Assembly: GCA_022641835.1 (NCBI GenBank)
Contig: CP048717.1
Location: forward strand, 806,001 to 870,000
Direction of reading: 5' to 3'
Length of the DNA: 64,000 nt
Source: Petasospora fabianii
Taxonomy: Eukaryota; Ascomycota; Saccharomycetes; Phaffomycetales; Wickerhamomycetaceae
The translations under genes were made by a program, and so were the position numbers. This document shows, in pieces, positions 28,050 through 38,031 of this stretch. The number at the start of each line of letters is the position of its first letter. Positions within the stretch are counted from its first letter, which is position 1. The notes beneath the pieces are model-generated. The model made no database searches and was not told the origin of the DNA. It saw only the letters and a program-made list of their open reading frames with translations.

Positions 28050-29174
28050 CTCGGGCGATAAGCTGGTAGGACTAACGGGCGGTAAAGGTTGAAAGTTGGA
28101 GACAGAGAAGCGCTTAGATGAACTGTACGGTGTAGTGTGTTTTCTGTGTCTCTAATGACTCTCGAACAGTATTTCCTTTGTCTCGCCGTTTGCCGCTGTG
28201 GTTGAAGAGAGAGATAAAGAGTCTCTCTAAAATTTTCCTATGCATGCAGCTGTGCAAACTCATCGCGAGATATCTTGCGAACCAATAGACCCCGTGGGTC
28301 CACCTCCTCTAGGATCATTTTCTGCTTTCTACTTTCAGATGATCACTCAGTGGGAACATCGATGCCATATTCCGCCATTTGACCGGAGATGGCCCCATCA
28401 AAGCTTCTGGCAACAAGTGGTTCGTATGGATGGCTCGCTAGATAAACGCTTTTTTGACTGCAGCGTCTCGGAGATAAACGGAGGAAACTGCAACGGTGTG
28501 ATTTTCCGACCCACGGGCTTTGACAGCTTCACAGGCTGATCTAGTCTGTTATTATCAATGGCAACAACTGTCGTAGTTCAGTAAGAGTTTGTTTTCGTTG
28601 TTGAGCACTTCTCCCTGTAAGTATATCAGAGCTTTGGTATTGAAAGTATACAGTTGATAAGTTCTACATAGATAGGTGATTATTTGTGCGGCCAGAGTAT
28701 CGTTCAGTGTTGCAAACGTCTCCACTTTGATCCGTTGTATGCCCTTCAAGTACGGATATTAAAGTGTATCATACCACAGGATAGTATGAATAATGACAGT
28801 GTGAAGTCTTCTATGTAGTTCACGCTGGTGACGTCTGTCACTGTTGACTTTACCCGACCTGGATGGTGTGGTGCATCTACAACAATGTAGAGACACTTTT
28901 GAAGCAGCTGAGTAAGGAAGGACTAGGACTTGTAACCATTCCAAAGCCTCACATGTCATCTCAATATGTTAAAAAGCCTCACACGTGTATCGATGGACTT
29001 CATTGGAGTTCCGAAGCTGTACCCCAGATACATTGCGGTTTCGGATGTGATAGTTCCGACCGCTTCAAAAATAACTTTGTCTCCTGACTCTCCGCGCACT
29101 ATATAAAGAAACAAATCCGCCCAACTTTCGCAACAACTCTTTCAGCTTTCTCAAGATTAAAAGCAACAAAAAAA
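28050..29174. other. Divergent promoter of BSC6-like copy 2 and the methyltransferase
   Basis: 1.1 kb. Near the methyltransferase there is CACGTG (28982-28987), a CGG-type dyad (29035-29063) and a TATA box (29100-29107). A 99-codon open frame at 28240 has no recognisable features and is not called. Confidence 0.5.
29035..29107 (+). promoter_or_regulatory. CGG dyad and TATA box of the methyltransferase gene
   Basis: GCGGTTTCGG (29035-29044) faces CCGACCGC (29056-29063), an inverted pair of double CGG motifs of the type bound by Zn2Cys6 dimers. It is followed 37 bp later by TATATAAA (29100-29107), 68 bp before the ATG. A strong TATA beneath a zinc-cluster-like site suggests inducible rather than housekeeping expression. 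Confidence 0.5.
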
Positions 29175-30029
29175 ATGGCTGAAATATATACTATTAAGGA
29201 CTTTGACTCCTCAAACTACCAGAATGTTCGTCCAACATACCCGGACTCTCTTTTTAATGCGATTTTGTCCTATCATAAGGGCCCAACTAACACTGCCGTT
29301 GACATTGGCAGTGGTCCCGGAACAGCATCGTTCTCTCTTTTAGAGCACGGTGTCCAGAATGTAATTGCGACAGATATCTCGGAGGTTATGATTGCCCCAG
29401 GTATCGCATCGACTCCGCAGGAGTTGAAGGAACGTATCGAGTTCAAAGTTGCGCCAGCTGAAGATCTGACAAAGGTTGCCAGGGATGGAACCGTTGATCT
29501 TATCATCAGCGCTGAAGCATTGCACTATGCTCGTCACGATGAGTTCTTCAATGAAGCTGCACGTGTCTTGAGAAGTGGTGGAACTTTGGCTTTCTGGGCA
29601 TATACGGACCCAATCTTTGTAGACTACCCAAAGGCGAATGAGATCTATGAGAAGTATGTCTTTGAAGATGACAGATATCTCGGTCCAATGTGGTCTCAGC
29701 CAGGTAGGGGTATTGTGCGTCGTTTTTACGAGGACATCAAGGTGCCAGAGCACTTGTTTGAGTCTGTCGAGAAGCACGACTACTACCCAGGTAAGAGCGA
29801 GGAGAGAACTGAGTACTTCTTTGGCGACTCTGAGTATAACCTCAAGAAGTTTGCGTTGATGGTTAGTACTTGGAGTGCCACTCATGCTTGGCGTAGAGCT
29901 CATCCAGATGCAAAGGTTGATATCATTGATCAACTGATTAGTGAGCTAAAGAGCGAGCTAGGTTGGACCGATGATACTGTCGTTAGAGCTGAGTGGGGAA
30001 CCACATACGTGCTTGCTAGAAGACACTGA
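29175..30029 (+). CDS. SAM-dependent methyltransferase, Tmt1/Crg1-like
   Basis: 284 residues, class I methyltransferase. Motif I is VDIGSGPGTA (42-51), then the acidic loop ATDISEVMI, post-motif stretch DLIISAEALHYA and LRSGGTLAFWAY. The closest known yeast relatives are Tmt1 (trans-aconitate methyltransferase) and Crg1 (cantharidin methyltransferase), both about 290-300 residues; I cannot separate them. Probably cytosolic, methylating a small molecule. The product S-adenosylhomocysteine would be cleared by SAH1, also in this window but not adjacent. The A-rich leader directly before the ATG is typical of well-translated yeast genes. Confidence 0.88.
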   Translation: MAEIYTIKDFDSSNYQNVRPTYPDSLFNAILSYHKGPTNTAVDIGSGPGTASFSLLEHGVQNVIATDISEVMIAPGIASTPQELKERIEFKVAPAEDLTKVARDGTVDLIISAEALHYARHDEFFNEAARVLRSGGTLAFWAYTDPIFVDYPKANEIYEKYVFEDDRYLGPMWSQPGRGIVRRFYEDIKVPEHLFESVEKHDYYPGKSEERTEYFFGDSEYNLKKFALMVSTWSATHAWRRAHPDAKVDIIDQLISELKSELGWTDDTVVRAEWGTTYVLARRH

Positions 30030-30277
30030 TTTTCCACACTGGATCAGATCATGTTTATCAAAACAGAGTATCCAGAATTTTGTCTATTTCAACAATCTAA
30101 TACATTTTGCTTTCTTATGACCATAAAAGCTCTGTGCTTTCTTTGTTGTAGTTGTGTTTGGAGTGGAAAAGAAAATCAACCTCATTTATGCCCTTGTGCC
30201 CTCATTCAAATCTGCCACTTTTAACCCAGACACCACTCCTCGTAAAACGCCACAGTTTTCAGGGGCATGAGGTATTG

Positions 30278-30284
30278 TTACTAA
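30278..30284. promoter_or_regulatory. Yap1-type element TTACTAA
   Basis: TTACTAA is a consensus Yap response element. S. cerevisiae GSH1 is a known Yap1 target. This copy is about 760 bp upstream of the GSH1 ATG and 250 bp past the methyltransferase stop, which is distant. A nearer partial match (TGAGTAA) is at 30857-30863. Confidence 0.35.
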
Positions 30285-30413
30285 AAGTGACCCGATGAGC
30301 GGGCTGTAAGAGTGTTGCCAGCGCTGTGTATGTGGACACAGGGGTGTATAGTACCTCTATAGTGCCTCCTTGTGACAATAGCGGGCCAGTTCTCTAGCAG
30401 GAGGCAGCCATGG

Positions 30414-30430
30414 CTCGGCTTTGTGCCGAG
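30414..30430. promoter_or_regulatory. Dyad CTCGGC-N5-GCCGAG
   Basis: Perfect 6-bp inverted arms around TTTGT in the GSH1 upstream region. The arms match the halves of CTCGGCCGAG at 10391-10400, with a different spacing. Candidate zinc-cluster site. Confidence 0.35.
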
Positions 30431-31041
30431 GAATGGTGCAAATCGCCATCACAGCCAGGTCATCGCGTCATGGCAGCTGAGTCGGAGGCTGAAGAAAACG
30501 ACCCATATTATCTTTAGCGGAAGGGGAGCCGAGAGATCTGAGGACAATGAGGGGTGGTATGTGCTGTACTAGACATTATGTAGCGCCTCTGGGAAATCAC
30601 CGACGCGTCTCTTTGCACAGACTGACAAAGAGATCATGTGCATTAGTGCACCGATCTTGCTTTATCGGCTGTAGTTCCGTTTCGGGAAAACTTTTCCAGT
30701 AGCCCTCTGCGCTTCGACTGTGTCGTTTGGGGGTCCTAGCACGGCATCATGACCGCTTATAAGACTCACACATATGCTGGACACTTTGTTCAACATCAAT
30801 TGAGCTGCTAAGACATAGCAAGGGCCCGCCAGAATTTCACTCGTTCAAGGGACTGCTGAGTAATTACACGCGCGACCTGATAAGCTACGCACGCTGAAAA
30901 TAGTGCGCGGTCGAAAAAACTTGTCCGCTTGACTTCCCTCTGTGCAACCACACACACCCAACACCTCCATCGACACCACCAACAGGCTTTCTCAGGCCCC
31001 TCATCGCCCTCTCTTGCCCGTTGCCTTTACCGCTCTGATCC

Positions 31042-33045
31042 ATGGGTCTTCTCTCGCTCGGCACGCCCCTCCCATGGGAGCTATCCGCCGCCCACTCCGA
31101 GCACGTCCGTGACAACGGCCTCAAGCAGCTCGTCAACATGTTTAACGCCGCCTATGAAAGATCCGACGACAAGTACTTGTGGGGAGACGAAGTGGAGTAC
31201 ATTCTCGTTAAGCTTGATTGTGTCAATCATGCCGCCAAGATCAGTATAGACAAGGACTACATCCTGGAGGACCTCAACCGCGACGGCGAGTCAATGTTTA
31301 AGCTTGCGGTTGGTTCTAATGTCAACTTCCATCCAGAGTATGGCAGATACATGCTTGAGGCCACGCCTGTGAGACCATACAATGGTGACGATCTTGCAGA
31401 TTATGAATACGTTGAAAAGAACATGGTACTGAGACGTGTAATTGCCAAGAAGGCTCTCAACGACTCATCGATCAAGCCACTCACAATAACTGTATTCCCA
31501 CATCTCGGGGTTGGTGATTTCACCTTCCCATCATCAACTGCAAATGGTCCAGCATCCACATCATTGTTCCTCCCAGACGAGATCATCAACAGACACGTCA
31601 GATTCCCAACGTTGACGGCAAACATCCGCAAGAGACGTGGTGAGAAAGTTGCCATCAACGTTCCAATGTATCAGGACACTAATACGCCAAAATGTGACGA
31701 TTCGATCCCAAACAGAGATCTATACCCACATGATGAGGAACCATTCCTCGGTGCTTCCAAGCCAGGACACATCTACATGGACTCAATGGGTTTCGGAATG
31801 GGATGTTCTTGTCTTCAGGTGACAGTACAAGCGCCATCTTTAAACAAATCGAGATACCTCTATGATTCATGGGTTAATTTCACCCCAGTGTTCCTGGCCC
31901 TCACTGCTGCTGCCCCTGTTTTCAAGGGATTCCTCGCTGAACAAGACGTGAGATGGAATGTGATCTCTGGGTCCGTTGACGATAGAACGCCATTCGAGAG
32001 AAATGTTGCTCCTTTGAAAGAGGGCAATTCTTATGGTGGAATTAGACCAGAAGATCAGTCCAAGGCTCAAAGAATCCCAAAGTCAAGATACGATAGTGTG
32101 GATTCATACCTTGGTGACATCACCACGGACTTCAAGGCCACAGGTAAGGCGGTTTATAAATTCTTCTCGCCATCTCTTAATGACTTATCCCCACCAATCA
32201 ACACAAAGGTTCTCAACACCCTCCGGGAGAACGCCATGTTTGATGAGCCACTCGCTCGCCATTTCGCACACTTGTACATTCGTGATCCAGTCGTCATCTT
32301 TAACGAACGTATCACCCAGGATAATACCAATGAGACGGATCATTTCGAAAACATTCAAAGTACAAATTGGCAAACGCTGAGATTCAAACCACCAACACAG
32401 GCTGCTGTACCATCCAACAAGAGCGTTCCTGGTTGGAGAATCGAGTTTAGACCTATGGAGATCCAAATCACAGACTTTGAGAATGCTGCATTTAGTATTG
32501 TCATTGCACTGTTTGGTCAGGCGATCTTGGAGAATGAGTGGAACTTCTACATTCCAATCTCGTACGTTGAGAAGAACATGAAAACGGCTCATAAGAGAGA
32601 CGCTGTTCTCAATGAGAAGTTCTGGTTCAAGAAAGACATTGAGGATAAGGGATTCGAGGTTGCCGAATTGAGCATTGGTGAGATCATTAATGGTTGTAAG
32701 GAGTTTAAGGGTGTTGTCCCTATCATCAAGGCACACTTGGAGAAGCACTATAATATCACTGAGAAGGAGTTGAGTGCTGGTGGTGCTCATGAGAGACTGT
32801 TCTATTACCTTGAACTTGTCTCAAAGAGGGCAAATGGTGAGATTTTAACTAATGCCAGATTCATCAGAAACTTCTTGACGTCTCATGAGACTTATGCCCA
32901 TGACTCAAAAGTTACCACACAGATGAACTATGACCTCATGGAGAAGATTACACAGTTGACCGACGGTAAATCTGCTCATGAGCTTTTCGGAAATCAGATT
33001 GGTGAATACTTGAGCAGAGTTCCCAAGCCTGTGCTTGACCAGTGA
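31042..33045 (+). CDS. GSH1: Glutamate-cysteine ligase
   Basis: 667 residues; S. cerevisiae Gsh1 has about 678. It catalyses the ATP-dependent joining of glutamate and cysteine, the first and rate-limiting step of glutathione synthesis. Conserved stretches include the N-terminus MGLLSLGTPLPWE, WGDEVEYILVKLD, FHPEYGRYMLEATP, DSMGFGMGCSCLQVT, DQDVRWNVISGSVDDRTP (here with EQDV) and NWQTLRFKPPTQ-WRIEFRP. The ATG in GATCCATGG matches the family start exactly. Cytosolic. The C-terminal 60 residues are less conserved. Redox control through Yap1-like sites is likely from family knowledge. Confidence 0.97.
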   Translation: MGLLSLGTPLPWELSAAHSEHVRDNGLKQLVNMFNAAYERSDDKYLWGDEVEYILVKLDCVNHAAKISIDKDYILEDLNRDGESMFKLAVGSNVNFHPEYGRYMLEATPVRPYNGDDLADYEYVEKNMVLRRVIAKKALNDSSIKPLTITVFPHLGVGDFTFPSSTANGPASTSLFLPDEIINRHVRFPTLTANIRKRRGEKVAINVPMYQDTNTPKCDDSIPNRDLYPHDEEPFLGASKPGHIYMDSMGFGMGCSCLQVTVQAPSLNKSRYLYDSWVNFTPVFLALTAAAPVFKGFLAEQDVRWNVISGSVDDRTPFERNVAPLKEGNSYGGIRPEDQSKAQRIPKSRYDSVDSYLGDITTDFKATGKAVYKFFSPSLNDLSPPINTKVLNTLRENAMFDEPLARHFAHLYIRDPVVIFNERITQDNTNETDHFENIQSTNWQTLRFKPPTQAAVPSNKSVPGWRIEFRPMEIQITDFENAAFSIVIALFGQAILENEWNFYIPISYVEKNMKTAHKRDAVLNEKFWFKKDIEDKGFEVAELSIGEIINGCKEFKGVVPIIKAHLEKHYNITEKELSAGGAHERLFYYLELVSKRANGEILTNARFIRNFLTSHETYAHDSKVTTQMNYDLMEKITQLTDGKSAHELFGNQIGEYLSRVPKPVLDQ

Positions 33046-33230
33046 TACAAGCTGGATGTTAGTATCATTGGTTCCATTGACGCCATGAGATTATTTATGG
33101 TTTTCAATTCTTTTGGAACAGCTGCATATTAGTCTGTGAGTTGTTCCGTAAGATCGACAATCGCATTTTTTAGAGTGGAATTACACATGTGCATTATAAA
33201 AAGACAAGCAGTCAGCATCAAGAATTGTAT

Positions 33231-34133
33231 TCAGTTCTTCTTTTTACTATATATCACTTTACCATTAGGCAAAACCTTCTTCTCTCCGGTTGGCTTCTTC
33301 TTGGTTTTCTTTTTCTCCTCACCAGCGGCCAAGTTATCCTTCTCGTACTGTTTTTCCTCCTTAACACTCAAATCAATCTTATAGACACCACCAAGAACCT
33401 TGTTCCAAGCAGCAGCAAACCACCTGACAAACAAGAAGTCTCTCCACGTTGGATCCTTAATCGCAGCTGGATCAACCCTCTCCAACAAGTTTTCATTCTC
33501 ATCGTCACATAAAAACACGCCATCAATTCTCACAAGGAAAGTCTTTTGTAATCCCTCGTGTTTAACTTTTCTTTGTTCACCCAGCGCCATTTCATTACCA
33601 GCGACCTGTTGCTGAGCAAAGGCCTTGACATCCGCAATAAGAGAAGCAATACGCTTACGATTCTGACCAGCCTGGATCTTGAGAATGACAAAATGTGCCA
33701 CGCTAATCAGCACACTGAGGAAAATGATGGTGAACACGATACCTGGTTTGAACTTGGCATAGATCCAACCTGCGGTACTGTATTTAGGGAAGCCCTTGTC
33801 GAGGAAGTAGTCGTATCTCTTTCTCTTATCGGTCTTAAGGATGTTGTTGATCAAATTGAGACGCTCGAAGCGCTTATTGGCCTTCTTCTTGGATACACCA
33901 CGTTTGGCCTTATCTGGATGATATTTTTGAGAGAGCTTCCTGAACTGACGAGCAATCTGTTTGAATGTAGACTTCTCACCATCCTCGAGCTCGAAAAAGG
34001 TGTAGAACGTTGCAGAGGGCCCATACTCGCGCACGAGATCCTGTTGGAGATGGAAGATCTCGAGATCCTCCGATGACCATGCTGCGAGGGCAGTGGCTGC
34101 CAGGAGAAGCAGAGACAAGAGAGGGAAGCGCAT
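33231..34133 (-). CDS. ERJ5: ER J-domain co-chaperone Erj5
   Basis: 300 residues. A signal peptide (1-18, MRFPLLSLLLLAATALAA) precedes a lumenal J domain (about 42-112) with HPD at 72-74, a membrane segment (about 131-152) and a cytosolic tail with a WRDFLFVRWF-AAWN block and a Lys-rich end (KKKN). S. cerevisiae Erj5 is 295 residues and stimulates Kar2 (BiP) in ER protein folding. Divergent from KEG1 across 174 bp, followed by IRC6: the order and strands match YFR041C-042W-043C. Confidence 0.95.
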   Translation of the reverse strand: MRFPLLSLLLLAATALAAWSSEDLEIFHLQQDLVREYGPSATFYTFFELEDGEKSTFKQIARQFRKLSQKYHPDKAKRGVSKKKANKRFERLNLINNILKTDKRKRYDYFLDKGFPKYSTAGWIYAKFKPGIVFTIIFLSVLISVAHFVILKIQAGQNRKRIASLIADVKAFAQQQVAGNEMALGEQRKVKHEGLQKTFLVRIDGVFLCDDENENLLERVDPAAIKDPTWRDFLFVRWFAAAWNKVLGGVYKIDLSVKEEKQYEKDNLAAGEEKKKTKKKPTGEKKVLPNGKVIYSKKKN

Positions 34134-34307
34134 TGTGCCGCTGTAATTAACCGAGAGTTCTGGTTATGAAGAAGCATGGAACTGACACGCGCGCTTGTTT
34201 TTTGATCTTCTCCGCGATGAGGGCGTCACAAAACACAAAACATCGCCTCGTCTTTCTGCCACTTCACCTACTTCTAAGAGCTCGAGACACTTCACAGAGA
34301 ACTAAGT
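34134..34307. promoter_or_regulatory. Bidirectional ERJ5-KEG1 promoter
   Basis: Only 174 bp separate the two start codons, so the ER genes must share promoter elements. A GCGATGAG (34207-34214), the core of the PAC motif, is present. Co-expression is inferred. Confidence 0.5.
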
Positions 34308-34937
34308 ATGGCCCAGAAAATCAACCTCCGCGAGTCCGTCATTCTCTTTCGCCTGCTCAAGTCGTATTATGTCTGCGTGGGCTTCCTGTACTTTGCCCTC
34401 TTTGTGCGCCTCCTCGTGCTCCTACCTCTCGTTGGCAGAAAGTTCCTTCCCGGGGGAATTCACACGTTCTTCGAACAAGTAACATACATCACATTCGGGC
34501 TCGGCTTGCTTCTGAGTTGTGTTCAACTTGTTCCAATTGCCCCTCTTCAGTACATCCTCGGAAACTTCCTTAACGTCGTTGTTGTGTGGATCCTCTCGAA
34601 GGACATCAAGCTCCAGAGACATGCCGTTTACGGTCTTTACATCGGCGACGTCGCTGTGACAGGCATTGTGGCATACGTCTACCATTTCCAGAAGCTTGTC
34701 TATATCGGCCATACTCCTGCTGCTACAAGGGGCTTCTACCAGGCCATCTCGCTGGCTGACCTTGTTCTTCGTGGTCTGTTAGAATTTGTCATCTTGTTCA
34801 TGGGCTTGAAGTACGTTGAAGGTCCTTACAAGACCGCACTGAGTGTGGTGATCTTCTTCCACATCCCGACAAAGTTCTTCTTGCTGAAGCGTTTGTGGAC
34901 TAAGCAGTCCTCTGGTGATCAGGTTAAGGTGGAGTAA
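34308..34937 (+). CDS. KEG1: ER membrane protein Keg1 (beta-1,6-glucan synthesis)
   Basis: 209 residues with about five or six hydrophobic segments (20-40, 58-75, 83-97, 107-125, 148-167, 176-192) and a short charged tail. The call rests mainly on gene order: in S. cerevisiae KEG1 (YFR042W, 200 residues) lies between ERJ5 and IRC6 in this same arrangement, and length and topology fit. Keg1 is an essential ER protein that stabilises Kre6 for beta-1,6-glucan synthesis. Direct sequence identity was not checked. Confidence 0.75.
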   Translation: MAQKINLRESVILFRLLKSYYVCVGFLYFALFVRLLVLLPLVGRKFLPGGIHTFFEQVTYITFGLGLLLSCVQLVPIAPLQYILGNFLNVVVVWILSKDIKLQRHAVYGLYIGDVAVTGIVAYVYHFQKLVYIGHTPAATRGFYQAISLADLVLRGLLEFVILFMGLKYVEGPYKTALSVVIFFHIPTKFFLLKRLWTKQSSGDQVKVE

Positions 34938-35077
34938 TGTTATAGTCGTATATCTTTCTGGCTAGTCTATTGCTATCGTCATGACCCGGGTGATATTTGG
35001 TTCGCCTTGGTCCGCTCTATCTTACAAACATCACATCATTTGCATATTCATCAGTTCAGTTGCACTCTCTGTAGTTT

Positions 35078-35800
35078 TCAGAGGCTCAAAGACTCTATAA
35101 ACTTTTTGGCAGCCTCCTCACGTTCGTGATCGGGTAGACTGGCCAACCTGTCCTTTTCCTTTTTCAGCATATCAACCATCTGGATAAGATCAAAGTCTTC
35201 TGCATCTTCATCATCTGCTTCTGATTCACCAGCATCATTGTCTGCCCAGCCATGACTCTCAACTACCTCCTTAAACCTCATCGGACCAACCCTCTCCTTA
35301 AACTCATTGAAGTCTCTCTTGTCGTCCAACTGAATACATTCCCATCCATTTGCCAAACAAACGTCTTCGTAATCTTCAAAATCTTCCTTCACTCCACCAA
35401 ATAACACACAGACTTTTAGACCACCCCACCCTTCATCCTCGTTCTCCTCTTCATCGCCCTCTGTCTCCTCATCCAAGACATCAACGACCCTCCTCACTTT
35501 CCCCAGTTCCTTCTCGAGCGAGTCAAAATCTTTCACATCTGAACAATACACCAGCCCATTGATGACATCCCGTACTTCTCTGGCTTCATTCCCACAGTAT
35601 TCCATAGTCCAAGAGTCCAAATCATCTGAATCGTCTATCCACACATCGATCGAAGAGGTGTAGTACTTAGTCTTCAGTGTGATGGGATGGATGGCCGTGT
35701 CTCCATCAGTGGCGCTTGAAGAAGTTGGATCAAGATGAGTGACCAAGCCGCGCTTGTGTAGTGATGAATGACCAAATATAAGCAGGCGGTCTCTTTTCAT
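35078..35800 (-). CDS. IRC6: Irc6, clathrin-adaptor-associated GTPase-like protein
   Basis: 240 residues; S. cerevisiae Irc6 is 237. The N-terminus RLLIFGHSSLHKRGLVTHL corresponds to the degenerate P-loop start of the Irc6/p34 (AAGAB) family. The C-terminal half is acidic (several Asp/Glu runs), ending in the family's charged helix (MVDMLKKEKDRLASLPDHER). The family assists assembly of AP-1 clathrin adaptors. Position after KEG1 matches YFR043C. Confidence 0.85.
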   Translation of the reverse strand: MKRDRLLIFGHSSLHKRGLVTHLDPTSSSATDGDTAIHPITLKTKYYTSSIDVWIDDSDDLDSWTMEYCGNEAREVRDVINGLVYCSDVKDFDSLEKELGKVRRVVDVLDEETEGDEEENEDEGWGGLKVCVLFGGVKEDFEDYEDVCLANGWECIQLDDKRDFNEFKERVGPMRFKEVVESHGWADNDAGESEADDEDAEDFDLIQMVDMLKKEKDRLASLPDHEREEAAKKFIESLSL

Positions 35801-36264
35801 TGTTCCTGTTGGGCTTTAGAAACTGCTTCTGTAACAATCATGATGTGCTGGTTGATCTGAGGTTTAATCAGAAAATAGCGATGACCGCGAAGTTCTTATT
35901 TGCCACGAGTCGAAAATTTGCTAAGTGCCATGGTGCATTCTCTTATAACAGGACACTCATTTTTGCTTCTATCAATCATCAAGTAATCAATAGTTAGTCA
36001 AATATTAGCTACACAACCCAAAGTAGACCCAAAAAGGATTGCTTGAGTAACTTGATGTAAGTGATATCTATTGTAGTGCCCCTACCGCCACCCACACACC
36101 ACATTGTTCTTAAACTACGTGATTAAGTGCATTAATCCCCGCCACAGTTTTTACTTCTGTCCTTCCCCCTCCTCTTTGACCTGTCAGGGTCTTAAAGAAC
36201 TGTAATTGCTCCTCAAGCACTTGCCATATCAGCACCCACCACTGCTCCCATCAACTTCGCCAGT
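35801..36264. other. Divergent promoter of IRC6 and the F-box gene
   Basis: 464 bp, AT-rich near IRC6 and pyrimidine-rich before the F-box ATG. No gene or clear motif. Confidence 0.5.
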
Positions 36265-38031
36265 ATGGGCAAGCCTTGCAAACGTGTTCTTGAATCGGAG
36301 TCTCCCACATCGACCAAACGAGTCAAGGCTGCACTTGACACACTCCCCGATGAGATCCTCATCGCCATTGCTGATCTTCTCCCTCAGCAAGATGTCTTAT
36401 CCTTGATGCTTTCGTCAAAAAGATTCTCTCGTCCCTGCAAGATCCGACTCTATCGAACCATAGTCATATGTGAAAAGCCACAGGATGCCTTCTTCGTTAC
36501 ACTGACCCAGATGAACGGTGAGACTTTGCTCTCATCTTGGCCCAAGATTCTTAATTTCTTCAGCATAATGCATACAAATGTCATTCAGGGAAACACTCCC
36601 GAGGTGTTTGGATATGTTGAAGAGATTAGATCTTACAATTGTCTGGATTCTGGAGGGTCCGATCCATACAAGAAGCTAACACAGGCTGACCTCCAACAAC
36701 TACTCTCACTGCGTCAGATGTGGGATCCAGTATTATCGCACTTTACAAATCTCAAGTCGTTGATCCTTCCAAATATTCCACTGCACAAAATTCTCCTTCT
36801 ACCTCAAGCCACATTGAACAAGATCCAAACGCTTTCCACCCAAGTCGACACAACATTTGAGATCAAAAGCTCGATCATTGTGCGGCTTTCAAACGTCACT
36901 AAGCTTACTTTGAACTTGAACCCGAATTTAATCGCACCAGCTCATTTGAATAAGGTGAAATCCTATAGTCTTTTCACCCATCTTTTCCCTAACGTCCAAC
37001 ATCTTGAGTTGAACGGACAATTCGGCGTCCATGATCGAAACCTGGAGCACACGCTGAGACATTACCCTCTTCAGGATGAACTTGGACGTACGTCCTGGTT
37101 TGCTAAGGGCTTCGAACTGGGTCAGGTTGCAGAGGATGAACTTTCGGAGGATGCACTTCATGATTATGCTGAACAGGTGTCCTGGGGTAATCCCTATGCC
37201 GGCTTGGATCGCAATATGGCAGGACGTCTCACTGCAAATATGTGCAACTCTCTGTATGACCTCCCTTATGTTAAGACACTGACTTTGGCTAACATGGTGG
37301 TGTTTGCCCATAAGGATGGAGAAGTCGTACAGACTTACATCGCTGATCAATTGGAGCATGGTGCTCTGGAAGGTCTTCATTTTAAGAACGTACACTACTT
37401 CATTGATGATTTTGAATTTACTGAGACCCAACGACGCAGTCAGATCTCGTATCCCGCTGGAATATATTACCACTTCACCGAGAACTTCTTTCAACATTCG
37501 AGTTGTTTAAGCTCCTTGACCATCCAACAACCTATTCCATCCGAAGATATCGAAAAAGAACGGGTTGAACATTGGTATTCAGGTCTTCGAGCGCTTTCGA
37601 AATCTCTGCACAAACCGAAGAGCATTTCTGTTGAGCTTTCTGAATTTCTCTCACTTGAACAGGCTGTTTCATACCTTTCTGGGCTCTCTGACTCGCTCGA
37701 GGTTCTAACCTGCACAGATCACAGCATTCTTCGTCGTCTTTGTCTGAGACTAGTATCCTGTAAGGCCACAAAGGAATGTCTACTCTTTGAAAACCCTGCT
37801 GATGCTGAGGATGAGCTGTTCATTGCGTCCAAGAAGGTGGTTGAATTTATCAACTTCACACACAGGGTAGATGACTATGGCCAGACAACCATCAAAGGAC
37901 CTACCTTTGATTATCTCAAAGATGAATTTATATTCCTCTTTGCCAATGATGCTCGCAAAGTCTTCAACGCTTTCCCAAAGTTGAAACTCTTGGTTCTCTA
38001 CGGGTTCCCATTTAGAAAGGAGATGTTGTGA
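36265..38031 (+). CDS. F-box protein with leucine-rich C-terminal region
   Basis: 588 residues. An F-box is seen at about 26-66 (LPDEILIAIADLLPQQDVLS, SSKRFSRPCKIRLYRTIVI), which would bind Skp1 in an SCF ubiquitin ligase. The rest contains spaced leucine-rich stretches (LKSLILPNIPL; TKLTLNLNPN; VQHLELNGQF; VKTLTLANMVVF; LEGLHFKNVHYF; LKLLVLYGF), consistent with a degenerate LRR substrate-binding domain. No S. cerevisiae orthologue recognised; yeasts carry expanded, fast-evolving sets of such genes. Targets unknown. Confidence 0.85.
   Translation: MGKPCKRVLESESPTSTKRVKAALDTLPDEILIAIADLLPQQDVLSLMLSSKRFSRPCKIRLYRTIVICEKPQDAFFVTLTQMNGETLLSSWPKILNFFSIMHTNVIQGNTPEVFGYVEEIRSYNCLDSGGSDPYKKLTQADLQQLLSLRQMWDPVLSHFTNLKSLILPNIPLHKILLLPQATLNKIQTLSTQVDTTFEIKSSIIVRLSNVTKLTLNLNPNLIAPAHLNKVKSYSLFTHLFPNVQHLELNGQFGVHDRNLEHTLRHYPLQDELGRTSWFAKGFELGQVAEDELSEDALHDYAEQVSWGNPYAGLDRNMAGRLTANMCNSLYDLPYVKTLTLANMVVFAHKDGEVVQTYIADQLEHGALEGLHFKNVHYFIDDFEFTETQRRSQISYPAGIYYHFTENFFQHSSCLSSLTIQQPIPSEDIEKERVEHWYSGLRALSKSLHKPKSISVELSEFLSLEQAVSYLSGLSDSLEVLTCTDHSILRRLCLRLVSCKATKECLLFENPADAEDELFIASKKVVEFINFTHRVDDYGQTTIKGPTFDYLKDEFIFLFANDARKVFNAFPKLKLLVLYGFPFRKEML

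Larger units (their letters stand above)
30030..31041. other. Methyltransferase 3' region and GSH1 promoter
   Basis: 1 kb. Visible sites are TTACTAA (30278-30284), a Yap1-type element; the dyad CTCGGC-N5-GCCGAG (30414-30430); ACGCGT (30603-30608); and TGAGTAA (30857-30863). No supported gene. Confidence 0.5.

Noticed and set aside
28240-28539. 99-codon open frame upstream of the methyltransferase
   Set aside because: No recognisable domain or signal and no composition typical of the neighbouring genes; likely chance in a promoter region.
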